A stretch of DNA of 64,000 nucleotides from Vitellaria paradoxa (lineage: Eukaryota; Streptophyta; Magnoliopsida; Ericales; Sapotaceae): assembly GCA_019916065.1 (NCBI GenBank), contig CM034237.1:21225752-21289751 (forward strand). Direction: 5' to 3'. This document shows positions 20,531 to 30,957 of this stretch, one piece after another (the stretch's first letter is position 1; the number at the start of each line of letters is the position of its first letter). Both the position numbers and the translations under genes were made by a program. The notes under the pieces are model-generated. The model worked only from the letters and a program-made list of their open reading frames with translations, ran no database searches and had not been told where the DNA came from.

Positions 20531-23500
20531 TCAGTTCTTCAAAGCGCCCTTGGCCGTGAAATAAGCCACGGACTGGTCATAAATTTCTTCGAGTCCATAC
20601 TTAAAGCTGAATCCTTCCTTGATAAGCTTCTCAGATGAGACGATCAACTTGGAGTTGGAAGGGAAATCCCCAAAACTGCAACCAAACAAGACAAATTACT
20701 CCTCCTTCACTTTTGTGTAGTTTCACAATCGAATCCAGGGTAAATTTCACTTTGCCGCAGGTCGGAAATGTCATTTTAGGACCTAATTACCTTTTTTTTC
20801 TAGTAGCCATTAAGGGTATGAGTTTTCCATTTGTTTCAATGGTCTCTCTCAGTGACTCTTTTGCCTCTAAAATTTGTTAGTGAACGGTCAAGTGTGAGTG
20901 TGGGAGCAAAAAAGTTACCGAGATAATATTACTTGGGCGTGTTTAATTGACAAAAAGTTAATCAAAAAGTATAATAAAAATAGAAAGATGTGATATAAAG
21001 GTGATATATGAAGAAATTTGATTAGAAGAAAATACAAAAAATTTGTTAAAGTTAATGAATTTTTGTGCCCAAGACGGAGTCATTAGATCTTTAATTATTA
21101 TAAGAAACAACAAAATTTAATTCTCAAGTGACATTTCAAGTAAAACTGGAGAGGCCAGAGTGAAATTTGGCCTTGATTTTAAAACTTGTGTCTGAAATAT
21201 GTATAGTGAGAAAGGGTGGGTGCATTACTCGGTCGGAACATTGTATTGTGGGTATCTTTTCTGCAGGAACTTTGCAAGCTCTGGAACACTGGTATTGACA
21301 GCACAGCAATTGTATCTACCAGAAGCTGACTCTTTCTCTGCCAGAAAGATGTGGGCGCGACACACATCCTCGACATGAGAAATTGAGATCGATCCAGAAA
21401 GCATCTGCATCCCTTTCAATGCATTTATGAGGAACTCATTCCCTGCACAATGTTAGAAATGCAATCACTAAACCAACAGTAAACTATGTTGCACAGACTC
21501 TTCTGTTTGCTTTAAGTAACCATACCACCAGACATGACAATGGCGTGGGCATGAAAAATGTGTTTGATTTCCATACCCAAATTAGACACTTGCATCCTCT
21601 AATTTTTAAAGAAAATTTGAATAACTCAACTTTGATGGTAGAAGAAAATTTTTCAACTTTTCATATGAATAGTAAACAAAAATTTTCATTTTCCCTAAAC
21701 TCTATTAAATTTCAAATACATTACTTAATAATAATCATATCTCATGTCAATGTATTATATAATATATAATATAATTAAATGTTCACGATGTATAATGTAT
21801 ACATACTCAATTATTGGATATGTATCCTAACATCCTAAAATTAAAGTTTACGAACGTCTGACACTTATACGCATACCTAAACCTGATACTCACATCCAAG
21901 TTAATGTAACATAATATTAAAATACAGTTGTTTCTTATTCTGTTTTCACACAATTAATCTTGTCACACCATCTGAAATCCATGTCAAATACAACAATCTA
22001 TAGTGCTCCCTCTGGACAAACACGAATTTCAAATGAATGGATTTGCAGTTAAACTTTACAAAAATTAAAGGAATGCGTTTTGTTAGTTTTTTTTTTATTT
22101 TTTTTTTTACAATTTGAATTATTATTGCCTAGTACTTTAAATAACTGCTTTTATATAATTATTGAAATCCAACATTATACCTTGTATCTATTCTTTAAGT
22201 TTCAAGTTGAAATTCATGTCAAATCTATATTTGTCAGCTATTTTCCACTATGGATTACTGCCAAATTCCTTCATTTCAAATTCACAAAATACAAATGCAA
22301 CCTTATTTTCGGGGTCTGGGATATATCATACCTGTGATCAAAGACATGGCAAGGTCAATGCTGCTAGGAATGTCTGTAGTAAGAGAAGGACCAGCCATAA
22401 GAGTAGGGATGACAGTGATGAGGTTAATGTTATTCTCTTCAGCAAATTTCCAAGCTTCTTTCTCAGCTAGTGTCTTTGACGCGGGATATCCCTACAAATG
22501 CAGATAAATTTACTTCTCGATCATTTACAAAAACACACAATAAAAAACCAAAATAAAACTGAAAGAATAAAAGAATTTAAGGAGTTATACCCAGGTGGGT
22601 GGCTTTGCAGTGGTCAAGAACTCAATATCAGTCCAGTGACTTTCATCCATGACCAGTCCTGTCCCATTGAGCTGATTAATAGTAACTGCAGCTGCTGAGG
22701 ATGTTAAGATCACACGCTTGACTGTTCCTGCTTTCGCACAGGCTTTTAGAACATTGACCACTCCTTGGATTGCTGGTTTTATCATGTCATTCTGCACACA
22801 GTGTGTGTCAGAAATCCAAAGTAGATTTCATCTTAATTTGGTAATGTTAATGATAGGGTGAAATACACTTAGCACTAGATACTTTAGCACCAATCTCACT
22901 TCAATACTCAATTATACCACTTTGCCTCATATACATTTGATCCAGTTCCAATGTCACCCCTATGATAGAAATTCCGTTTGTCCACTGAGACTCATGTGAT
23001 GGAAATTCTAACAAAAATAGACAGAGGGGCAACATTGAAACTGAATGGTAATTACAGGGGGCTAAGTAGAACAATTAAAATATAGGTCTTGAAATAAAAT
23101 TGATGGTAAAACATATGAGTGCTGAGTTTATCTTACCCTTAATGATAATTTTTAGATACCTCTGGATCTTCAGAAGCAAAATTGACTGGTGTTGCGACAT
23201 GGAAGACTAGGTCGCAACCCGCAATGGGTGCATCAAAGCTCTGCTCATCAGTTAGGTCAGCACGGAAAATTTTTAAGGTGCCCAAGCTCTGCAGTGCTAG
23301 GAGGTGAGAGATCTTTTTCTGATTGTCTGCAAACATATGGGAAAAGAAAAGGTTGAAATTACTTAGAATAACATTTGAATTAGAATCTGTTAATCCACAT
23401 GTACCTCGCAAGTGGCCTTCTAAGTCCAAACTCCCAAACTTATGCTAATGTGATCCCCAAGCCCATGTTGTGTAGCCTATATAACATTGAATCGACTAAT

Positions 23501-25772
23501 GGAGCTGGAATTAATGACTGAGTAAGTCTTCCAGTGGCTTGAAGAGATACGAACTAGTGACCATTAAGAGCAGGTCAAAGTTTTACCAATTGAGCTACCA
23601 ATCGGATTTTTGTCAACAACCAAAGATTGACTCATAAAGGAGAAAACACCGTTTCAGTTCGTTTAGATCTTGTTTGGTAACATTTTTGTTTTCTATTTTT
23701 CTGTTTATGTTTTCAAAATCTTATAAACTGGCAATAGAAATATATTTACTAAATCTGTTTACGTTTTTTTCCCAAGAAAATGAAAACTTAAACAGAAAAA
23801 CGTAAACAGAAAAAAAAGTGTTTTCACTCTATTTTTTTCTATTGCAAACATTTTGTCAATTCTAATACTTTATCTATTTTTGTTACATCATATTAAAATA
23901 AATTATTTTATTCAAATATTTATTAAACTAAACTTATTTGTAATAAATAACCAAACCAAACCAAGCCTTTTCCCACTAGGTGGGGTCGGTTATATGGATT
24001 TGTCGACGCCAATTAGATCTATTTAGGGTTATTTCCTCCAATAGATCTAGGTAGGTCAGGTTATGTTTAATAGTTTTTTTCAACTTCTCTTGGGTCTTCC
24101 TCTACCTCTCCTATTTCTGACAATCTCCATACTTTCACATTTCCTAACAGGTGCCTCCGCTAGACGCCTTCTAACATGGCCAAACCATGTTAATCGATTT
24201 TTTCTCATGTTATCTTCAATCGATACTATTCCTACTTTACCCTTAATCTCTTTGTTCCTAATCTTATCTTTCCTTGTAATCCCGCACTTCTACCTTAGTA
24301 TTCTCATCTCCGCAACTGCCATCTTCTGACCATGATTATGCTTTACTACCCAACACTCTGATCTATATAATAGCGCTGGTTAATAAATAATATAATATAA
24401 TTAAATTAATTAAATTAATATGTAATATCTATTATTAATTTATTTCTAATAAATAATTAAATTTAATTAGTTAATTTAATTAATAAGAAATATATATTAT
24501 TAAATTATTTTAATAAATAATAAATAAAATATATTAATTTAATTTAATAAATAATTTAATTAATATAAATATATTTTATTAAATTATTTTCAATAAATAT
24601 CGTAATTAAATAAAATTAATTATTAAATTAATTAATTAATTTAATTTATTTAATATGAATTATATTTTATTAATTTGTTTTGTAAATAATATAATTAAAT
24701 TATTTATATTATTATGAAATATATTTTATTCAATTATTTTTAGTAAATAATATAATTAAATTATAATTAATATATTTTATATTTACTGGATTAAATGATA
24801 TAATATTTATATTTTATTCATTTGTTTTTAATAAATAATATAATTAAATGAAATTAATATAAAATATTTATTAAATTCAATTAATGTTTAAAAAACTAAT
24901 AAAATTAAATATTTTATGAAAATAAAAAAATTAGTAATTATAAAATTATATTTTTAAGCACAATTTCAATTTTCATTTCAAAAAAAAAGATAACAGAAAA
25001 TAAAAAAAAATATAAATAAAAAAATAACAATGTTCGCAAACGATTCCTTAAAATAATATAAATTGAACCAATTTAGGCTCTGTTTGGGAAATCCGGCTAG
25101 TAGTCGACTATTTTTAAGTCTCAACAATGTTTGATCAATTTTATCCTCTTACATTTTAACTTTCAAGAGTAAAAATATCAAATTAACAAAAATTATCTTT
25201 CCACCTCAAAAAAAAGTCATTTTTTTTTCCTTTTCAAACGTAAATTTAAAAACATTAGCGTAGCTCGATGGCTGGGAACTGACCCAAAACCCAAAAAATC
25301 TGCCTTTGTTAGTCCAAATCTGAATTTTCAAAAGTTTCTAATTTCTCCAAGACCAGAAACAATCCAGGAGCATTGAATATTTTTAAAGGGGCCTTGGGCT
25401 TCAGTTTCAACTTCTAGTGTAAGGAAATTCAGGTCAACTAAAATTTGGTAAAAGTCCACCGGATCGAATGGTGTCGGGTCAAAATCCGTTTTTAGCCTAG
25501 AAGGGACTATGTGTGTAAATACGCAGAAAGACAAGGGCACAAAGGCAAGCAGGACAAAAATAAATGAAATTTAAAGCCATTTGAGACTGCACAAAGCTAA
25601 GAAGGGAGGAGGAGAAGAGGAAGAAGAAGAGTAGGAGTGACTAACCAGGGTTTCTGACAGTGGTGTTGACAGCATAGCCCTTCTCAAGCAACAGCTTGAT
25701 AAGCGTCGCCGCGACGAAGCCGGTGCCGCCAATTACAAGAGCCGTCTTCGCTCCGGTGGGCTCCGCAGCCAT
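20531..25772 (-). CDS. ANR: Anthocyanidin reductase, six exons, 337 aa
   Basis: ANR (BANYULS type) reduces anthocyanidins such as cyanidin with NADPH to 2,3-cis-flavan-3-ols, e.g. epicatechin, the branch to proanthocyanidins; it is a cytosolic extended SDR enzyme related to dihydroflavonol reductase. Exons on the minus strand: 25772-25646, 23326-23160, 22791-22591, 22491-22332, 21442-21229, 20675-20531. Lengths 127, 167, 201, 160, 214 and 145 nt sum to 1014 nt, with one open frame and GT-AG at all five introns. Residues 14-21 give the Rossmann motif VIGGTGFV; TTVRNPDNQKK (about 37-47) is the cofactor loop; LTSSAAAV (128-134) holds the catalytic Ser; GYPASK (166-171) the Tyr-x-x-x-Lys pair. 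VTINQLNGTG, NEFLINALKGMQMLSGS and the C-terminal VPTDFGDFPS with EGFSFKYG are ANR-like rather than DFR- or CCR-like. Length is that of the family. No stop or frameshift is seen, so it is probably functional. Confidence 0.95.
20932..21073. mobile_element. MITE in ANR intron 5
   Basis: Shares the interior TTAATCAAAAAGTATAA ... AAAATACAAAAAATTTGTTAA with the MITE at 9628-9771. Ends read CTTGGGCGTGTTTAATTGAC and, inverted, CTTGGGCACAAAAATTCATT. The right end is shorter than in the other copy. It lies wholly inside intron 5 (20676-21228) and does not touch splice sites. Confidence 0.6.
21443..22331. other. ANR intron 4 (889 bp)
   Basis: AT-rich intron with minus-strand donor GTATGA and acceptor TTGTGCAG. 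Short ORFs on both strands here are chance openings. No transposon boundary was recognised. Confidence 0.7.
23430..23605 (-). mobile_element. tRNA-derived SINE candidate in ANR intron 1
   Basis: On the minus strand TAGCTCAATTGGT (23597-23585) fits Pol III box A, and GGTCACTAGTTCGTATCTC (about 23562-23544) fits box B, with tRNA-like spacing. A degenerate body follows toward 23430. It is not an intact tRNA gene because acceptor and anticodon stems do not pair. The 3' end and target duplication are not clear. Confidence 0.5.
23666..25047. mobile_element. PIF/Harbinger-like non-autonomous element in ANR intron 1
   Basis: Ends GATCTTGTTTGGTAACATT and, inverted, GGAATCGTTTGCGAACATT agree at 13 of 19 positions, and TTA flanks both sides (23663-23665, 25048-25050), the PIF/Harbinger target. 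The interior is almost entirely A/T, with TAATTTAATAAAATATATTT-type words shared with the elements at 39154-39996 and 8760-9124. It carries no transposase and has a LINE inserted at 23951-24380. With that, it fills more than half of intron 1. Confidence 0.65.
23951..24380 (-). mobile_element. 5'-truncated RTE-clade LINE (3' end of ORF)
   Basis: The minus strand reads, with one stop, MAVAEMRILR, then KDKIRNKEIKGKVGI, then RLTWFGHVRRRLAEAPVRKCE and RGRGRPKRS. This is the C-terminal tail of RTE-type reverse transcriptase ORFs in plants. The non-coding tail ends ACCCCACCTAGTGGG-AAAAGGCTTGGTTTGG, as is usual for plant RTE LINEs. It is flanked by an exact 10-bp target duplication TAATAAATAA (23941-23950 and 24381-24390). 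About 430 bp remains, so it was truncated on insertion. It sits inside the Harbinger-like element in ANR intron 1. Confidence 0.88.
25075..25250. mobile_element. Short GTTTGGG-type MITE candidate, ANR intron 1
   Basis: Starts TTAGGCTCTGTTTGGGAA and closes CCTTTTCAAACGTAAATTTA, a weak inverted repeat of the same style as the units at 19138-20215. The interior word AAAAATATCAAATTAACAAAAA is shared with those units and with 26016-26275. Confidence 0.4.
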
Positions 25773-25960
25773 GGATTCACCAGCAAGAATTGGATGAAGA
25801 AGATGATCAAAGATTCTTTTAATTAGTGGCTTTTATTTTCCCCTTCCTAAATTTGGATTAATTTCTTCTTGAGGTTTGACTTTAAATAGAGGTTTCGGTT
25901 TCATCTAATTGAAGCATGAAGGAGAAGATAAGCACGTGGAGTCACACCCGCTCACCAACA
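25773..25960 (-). promoter_or_regulatory. ANR core promoter: TATA box and G-box
   Basis: Minus-strand TCTATTTAAA (25890-25881) is a good TATA box about 110 bp upstream of the ATG, predicting a 5' leader of roughly 80 nt. Upstream, a perfect G-box CACGTG lies at 25933-25938, and CACCAAC, a MYB-type site on the plus strand, at 25953-25959. ANR genes are known targets of MYB-bHLH-WD40 complexes, which fits; binding itself is inference. Confidence 0.6.
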
Positions 25961-26015
25961 ACTCAAACCTCAATTTGTTGCTACCGCAAGACAGGCAACC
26001 GGGCGGGTAAAATAT

Positions 26016-26275
26016 AGGTTCCGTTTGGCAAGTCACAATTTCAAACTACTCATTGTTTTTAGTGTTTTTTTTTTTAAATATTAAATTTACTCTCTCATAT
26101 TCTATTTTTTTATTACGAAGGTAAAAATATCAAATTAATAAAAAAAAAATTAAAATGTTAGCAACTAACAAAAACTAACTTTCTCCTTTCCTAAAGATAT
26201 TAAAAAAAATTAATTTTTAGGTGGCCAATTGATAGTCAACTATTTAAATTTTTTTTTTCCGCAAACTAAGTCATA
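26016..26275. mobile_element. MITE candidate upstream of the ANR promoter
   Basis: Left end TAGGTTCCGTTTGGCAAGTC and inverted right end TGACTTAGTTTGCGGAAAA are related. The interior TAAAAATATCAAATTAATAAAA is shared with the units at 19138-20215. It lies about 80 bp upstream of the G-box. Confidence 0.45.
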
Positions 26276-26909
26276 CTATACTTTTACTACCAATTTATAT
26301 ATTTAATTTTTTTGGTAATTAAGTGTAATTTAGATTAAAGAAAGAGTATATACATCATTTTAGTTACAAAAGTAGAGTTCTTATATATTTAATTTTGTTT
26401 CAATGTTACCACTTTATTCAACTTCATTTCAAATTTTGTCACATGATTAAAATTGAACAAAGTTTTAGTGCTAAGAACTTTTAGTAATTTTTTGACAAAA
26501 GTTATTATGTGTAACTTTTTATACATCTGGTAAAAAATTAAAATTTTTAGTAATTTTTAGTTATTTGGTCCAAAAAATTGAAGAAATTTTAAGGAATTTT
26601 TAGAAACTTTTAAAAGTTATTTGGTAAAAAATTGGAGAAAATTTGAAAAAAATTTTAATAACTTTTGAAGTGTTGTCAAATATCAAAAAAACAAATGTTA
26701 TTAAAAAATTCTTGTTTCTTTTAACTTCCAAATGGAACCGTCGTTTTTAACAGTAAAATAAAATATATTAAGGCTGGGTAAACGTGTTTATATTCAGTCT
26801 CAATCTAACACAGAAATGATATTAGAATTAAATAAAAAAATGTATAATGAACAAAATAGCACAATTAAAAATATAGATTTTAAAATAAAATTAATAATAA
26901 AATACAAAA
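26276..26909. other. AT-rich DNA upstream of ANR, no gene seen
   Basis: Repeats TTTTTAGTAATTTTT and TTGGTAAAAAATT words (26480-26640) and closes with TTCCAAATGGAACC, suggesting another degenerate MITE, but the boundaries are unclear. Confidence 0.4.
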
Positions 26910-26914
26910 ATCTA

Positions 26915-27407
26915 TGATAACACAGTGATCCGATGGTGTTGCAAATGACCTAAACCTGGGTCTGGAAAGCTGTCTTTAACACCAGTGTGGTGCCTGCGAA
27001 AGAACATCCGATGTTTAAGTTAGCAAAAGAGAGTATTTTGGCAGAGTAACAGTAAGGATCAGAGTGTGTGTGCACCTTATACTTTGAGAGATAGTGTATA
27101 TATAGAGGTGTAGAACCTACATAAGTATGATACACGTGAATTTCACGTAATCATAGTTTTCACCTAATGATATTGCGCCACATGTATTTATAGATCCCAA
27201 GATGATTCTCATAATTAGTTAGCAAAACCGTTATACAGCAAACATCACTTTAATAGGCAAGAATCATGGAATATGTCAGAATACCATTATGACGTAAGCA
27301 ATCTTGTCCTTGAATGGTCGGTCAGCTTGACTATGATCAACAACGGTCAGTCGGACAAGTCGGGTCGATCGATTGGGCATACATGATCGATCGGGCGCAC
27401 CCTATTA
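26915..27407 (-). repeat. 3' LTR of the Tat element
   Basis: On the plus strand TGATAACACAG...GCACCCTATTA, aligned end to end with 36955-37457. Its minus-strand TG is mutated to TA. The minus strand just inside the interior reads GAATCGGGGGCAT (27420-27408), the polypurine tract. Confidence 0.9.
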
Positions 27408-27448
27408 GATGCCCCCGATTCCCTCGGTCACCGAAAGAGGACTAAGTA

Positions 27449-27508
27449 GAATTAAATGGTTTTCTTTCTTAATATGCGGAATTAAATGGTTTTCTTTCTT
27501 AATATGCC
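27449..27508. repeat. 30-bp tandem duplication
   Basis: GAATTAAATGGTTTTCTTTC... occurs twice in direct succession, at 27449 and 27479, with 29 identical bases. It lies between the Tat 3' LTR and the promoter of the antisense gene. Confidence 0.9.
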
Positions 27509-27680
27509 TCGCTCAGGAAAGGGCATCAGATGCTCCCATACGGTCGGTCGAATGAGGTGTCGAGGGAATCTGATAGTTGCAACGTCTTGGCATTAATTTA
27601 GTTGCCGGCGCATCAGGTGTATTAGTACGGTAAAAAGATGCAGCCGTACCGTCACGTGGTTAGTGTAGGTTGGCCGTGCT

Positions 27681-27785
27681 TCTCAGGCGATGGACCCAAT
27701 ATCCACACTATTGGATCAAAATTTTCGCTGCACTTCTCAAGTGACGGACCTAATATCCACACTGTTGGATCGAATTTTTTTGCCT
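27681..27785. repeat. 54-bp direct duplication upstream of the antisense gene
   Basis: TCTCAGGCGATGGACCCAAT... at 27681 is repeated, with a few changes, as TCTCAAGTGACGGACCTAAT... at 27735. Each copy has ATCCACACT(A/G)TTGGATC. Its position 60-160 bp before a TATA box suggests a duplicated promoter element. Confidence 0.75.
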
Positions 27786-27837
27786 TGATTTCAGTCATTG
27801 ATTTCAAAAGGAGGGCAGATGAAAGGTCTTAGATTTT

Positions 27838-27850
27838 CGGCTATAAATAT
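27838..27850 (+). promoter_or_regulatory. TATA box of the antisense gene in the Tat element
   Basis: GGCTATAAATATT is a strong plus-strand TATA box. It lies about 490 bp before the first ATG of the antisense gene, leaving room for a leader with an intron (donor-like CTGGTAAGG near 27978). Confidence 0.5.
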
Positions 27851-28335
27851 TGAAGGCCAACTCCATTTCCCTTCTTTTACACGAACTTGCCACCATTGCT
27901 ATCACTGCTATCGTTGCTCCTGCATCCTCGTAAGCTCCTATGTAATTTCTCGCGTAGCTTCCACTATTTAGTGCAACTGGTAAGGAATTCTTCTTTCTTC
28001 TCTTTTTTGTTTTGAGCTTTTCCCCTTTTTTCCTTGATTTCCAAAATCTTGTTCCCGTTTTTGTTTGTCGATTTTGGAGTTTCCTTCATTGCCGGTGGTT
28101 GTTTATTTGGGATTAAATGTCATTCTAAGTGTCTTCATAGTCTTTCTCTTTTTTTTTTTTTTAGCATTTATGTTTTGGTTGCTAGTTCGTTGTGTGTATT
28201 TTTGTGATAGAAACCGTAGGCTTCCAAATGTGATAGGATTCGTAGGAAACCCTAGGTACATCAAATCTATAGTTGGAGGGTTGATTTTCATGTCTTACTA
28301 TTATCGTTTGTCCTAGCTCTTTACGTCTGCCATTA

Positions 28336-30655
28336 TGAGTAACCCAGAGCGATTTCATTTTGTGGACGAAGATAGCTCTAACGAAGACGGACTTGTTTTC
28401 CATCAGAAAAGAGTTACCGAGGCCCCAAGCACAAGTAGGCGCTAGGCGAACGATTCCGAATGGATTGTTGACGCCTTTGGGCCTAAAGTGGGGGAGAAAC
28501 GCCGCTGAATGACTTCGATCGGCGATCAGGACACCCAATTTGAAGCGGTGGGCATTCGATCAACCATCTCAATTAGGAGGATCTCGCAGATCATAATTGA
28601 ATTTCAATTCCTATCTGACCTCATAGACCAAGTTCCTAGTGATAACGATGCGGTATGTTCCCCGAGGGAGAGAGAGGTCGTCGTGTACAAAACAACATTG
28701 CTTGGTGGTTTGCGATTCCTCTTCCCGAAGTTCGTTTGGGAGGTGTTATCCTGACTGAATCTGTCAGTTGGTCAGCATGCACCAAACAGCTGGCGCATTT
28801 TGATCAGGACTGCCATGCTCTGGGTAGCCGACCCCGGCCACGATCTTACCCTGACCGAGTTTTTGTACTTTTATAAAGTGACAGAAAGGGGCTCGGGTTA
28901 GTGGTATTTTTAAGTGAGAAGGCTCGAATATAACTTTGTCACTGGCATGCTCACTTCCAACAAAGGTTGGAAGGAGAAATACTTCTTCATCCGGGGGAGC
29001 AGCTGGGAGTTCTAATTGTGAAAGTTCGACTGTGAGAGGAATATCCAGGTTCCTCGAGTTTGGGGTCAGCCAATGCAAAAGGGTATGCCTAAATCCTTTA
29101 GTCCTTTGACACTTCCCATTAGGTCATAGGGTTTTGATGCTGACCTATTTTATCTTTTGATCAGCTCGAAAAGCCCTGACGCTGTCCTCCAAGTCGAAAG
29201 AACTTCTTTGTCTTGCAAAGAAACAAAAGGTTCGAGAGGACAAATTTCTCATAACTGTAGAGAACTTGGCCCTCTTTCTGCTTAGCCCTGAGACAACTCC
29301 GGAGGCGTTGGTCGCTGACGTGAGCGGAGTGAGTTGTTTGTTTGTTTTCGAAACTAAGTATGATATTTGAACATTCTAACCGTCCAATTTTCTTTTACAG
29401 CCAACATTGTGTTTAATGAGGTCGAGTGATCCGATCGATCAAGCGAGCAGACCAAGGGGCAGGGACCGATCGAAGTTGAAGAGTAGCCAGACATGTCGTA
29501 GAGGGTGTTCAATTTTAGTTTCCTTGAACGGGTGAAGAAGGGCCCCCAAAAATCCCCTCAGGAACTTGCCCCTAAAAGGATGCAGACTGTACAATCCAAG
29601 CCCACAAACCCGAAAGCTTCAGCTGCACCTGCTCTTGTCCCCCAAGAACAAAGGGCACTCCCCCTCCAAGCCAGTAAGAGGGGGCTAGCTCTCACTCCTT
29701 GTCTTCCCTAACCAAACACTTCGGGTTTGGCTCCGATGTTAGTGCATCATCTCGCCAGTCGCTGCTGAAGAGCTCTGCAGCAACTTGGCAAAAACTCCTC
29801 AGTACGATGGCTGAGAAGGACATGTTGCCATTCCGCGGCATGGGCATGGATAGTAACTGCATAGCGTATAACACAAATCACGAACTGTACAAGGTTTGTT
29901 GCATTTTTAGAGTCACTTTCGTTCTTCTTTTTTTTTCTTCTTCGCTTTTCATCATTTCTAATGACTTCTTGTTGATTTTGTATTTCAGACTATGGTGCAC
30001 TGCTATGCTGTCTTCACTCGGTTAGCAAACATGGAAAAGGCGTTGCAGGAGGAACACAAATTAATGAAGAAAAAGGTTGACCGAGTTGTAGACAACAAAG
30101 GATAATGTTGTAATCGCCCAAGCTGAAAAAGAGGAGGTCCTTAGGCTTGAACCGAAAACAAATGAGGAAAATAAAAGCCTGAGACCGAGCAGGCTAACTT
30201 ATTCGGAGAGCTCAAGTCAGAAAAGGCTCTTCGGTTGAGTTTGGAGAAGAGGGTTGAGGAGCTTACAACAAAGCTCCAGTCTACGGAGGAGGCATTGGAA
30301 ACTGCCGGAGAAAAGGCCATTGCGGAGTTTAGAAAGATAGATGCCTTCCAAGCATTTCTTTTGCTAGTGTTCATGGAAGGATTTTAGCACTGTCAGGAGA
30401 AGTGCGGTGCCGCTTTCCCAGACATCGATTTCTTATAAATAAAGGTAGGCGAAGCAGTGCAGAAGAGGGGGAGCAAGAATAGGAAGAATAGCCATCCAAT
30501 GATGGTCAAGAAAATGATGAACAGGGGAAGGAAAAGGGAATGATACTCCTGAGCAAATTGTAGAAACTTCCGAATTGGAGAAGGAAAGCCACGCTGAGAG
30601 TGTTCCTGGAGTTATGGCTGATCCCAATGAGGGCAATACTCAAGGCGATGCCTAA
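28336..30655 (+). pseudogene. Antisense gene of the Tat element (gypsy-type putative transposase domain), spliced, broken
   Basis: This gene runs against the retrotransposon. ATG 28336 opens MSNPERFHFVDEDSSNEDG. Across several frames comes a domain with FPEGERGRRVQNNIAWW, then LTEFLYFYKVTERGSG and NKGWKEKYFFI, the pattern of the domain Pfam calls putative gypsy-type transposase (PF04195), seen in antisense ORFs of Tat elements. Three intron-like segments with GT-AG ends follow: 29083-29164, one ending at 29400 (donor 29320 or 29329), and 29894-29988. The last exon is glutamate/lysine-rich and probably coiled coil (30030-30400), ending GVMADPNEGNTQGDA and a stop at 30653. In-frame stops near 28443 and 28506 and frameshifts show it is dead. 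The molecular function of the family is unknown to me. Confidence 0.65.
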
Positions 30656-30957
30656 ACACTCTTTGTTCTGATCTTTTGATTCTGTCCATTTTGCTCTTTA
30701 TTATGTGATTTTAAACAAATGAACTTTACAATTTGTAATTTTTTCTTTATGATCATTTTCTTTTTTATGTATTGGCCATTGAATTCAAATACTCTATTTT
30801 TTGATATTTCTTTCTCTTAAGCAAGATATGCATTAAGTTTCTTTTTATGTGTTGAATAATGTTACCTGATGAGGACCAGCTGGCTAATTTTTGTATACAT
30901 TGTATTTGTAATTTAGATGTCATGGACTCTAGTTAGCGTTGAATTACATATTCCCGA
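30655..30957. other. Spacer between the antisense gene and the tandem repeat
   Basis: AT-rich, probably the 3' UTR of the antisense gene (TTTATTATGTGATTTTAAAC near 30695). No ORF of note. Confidence 0.45.

Noticed and set aside
22080..22507. Overlapping plus-strand ORFs of 85-102 codons
   Set aside because: They lie opposite ANR exon 4 and intron 4 and have no domain; shadows of the real gene and AT-rich intron.
22585..23429. Separate short reductase ORFs on the minus strand
   Set aside because: They are ANR exons 2 and 3 with intron read-through; splice sites and phase join them into one gene.
23544..23605. Possible tRNA gene on the minus strand
   Set aside because: Pol III boxes are present, but the stems do not pair and no acceptor end exists; better read as a SINE head.
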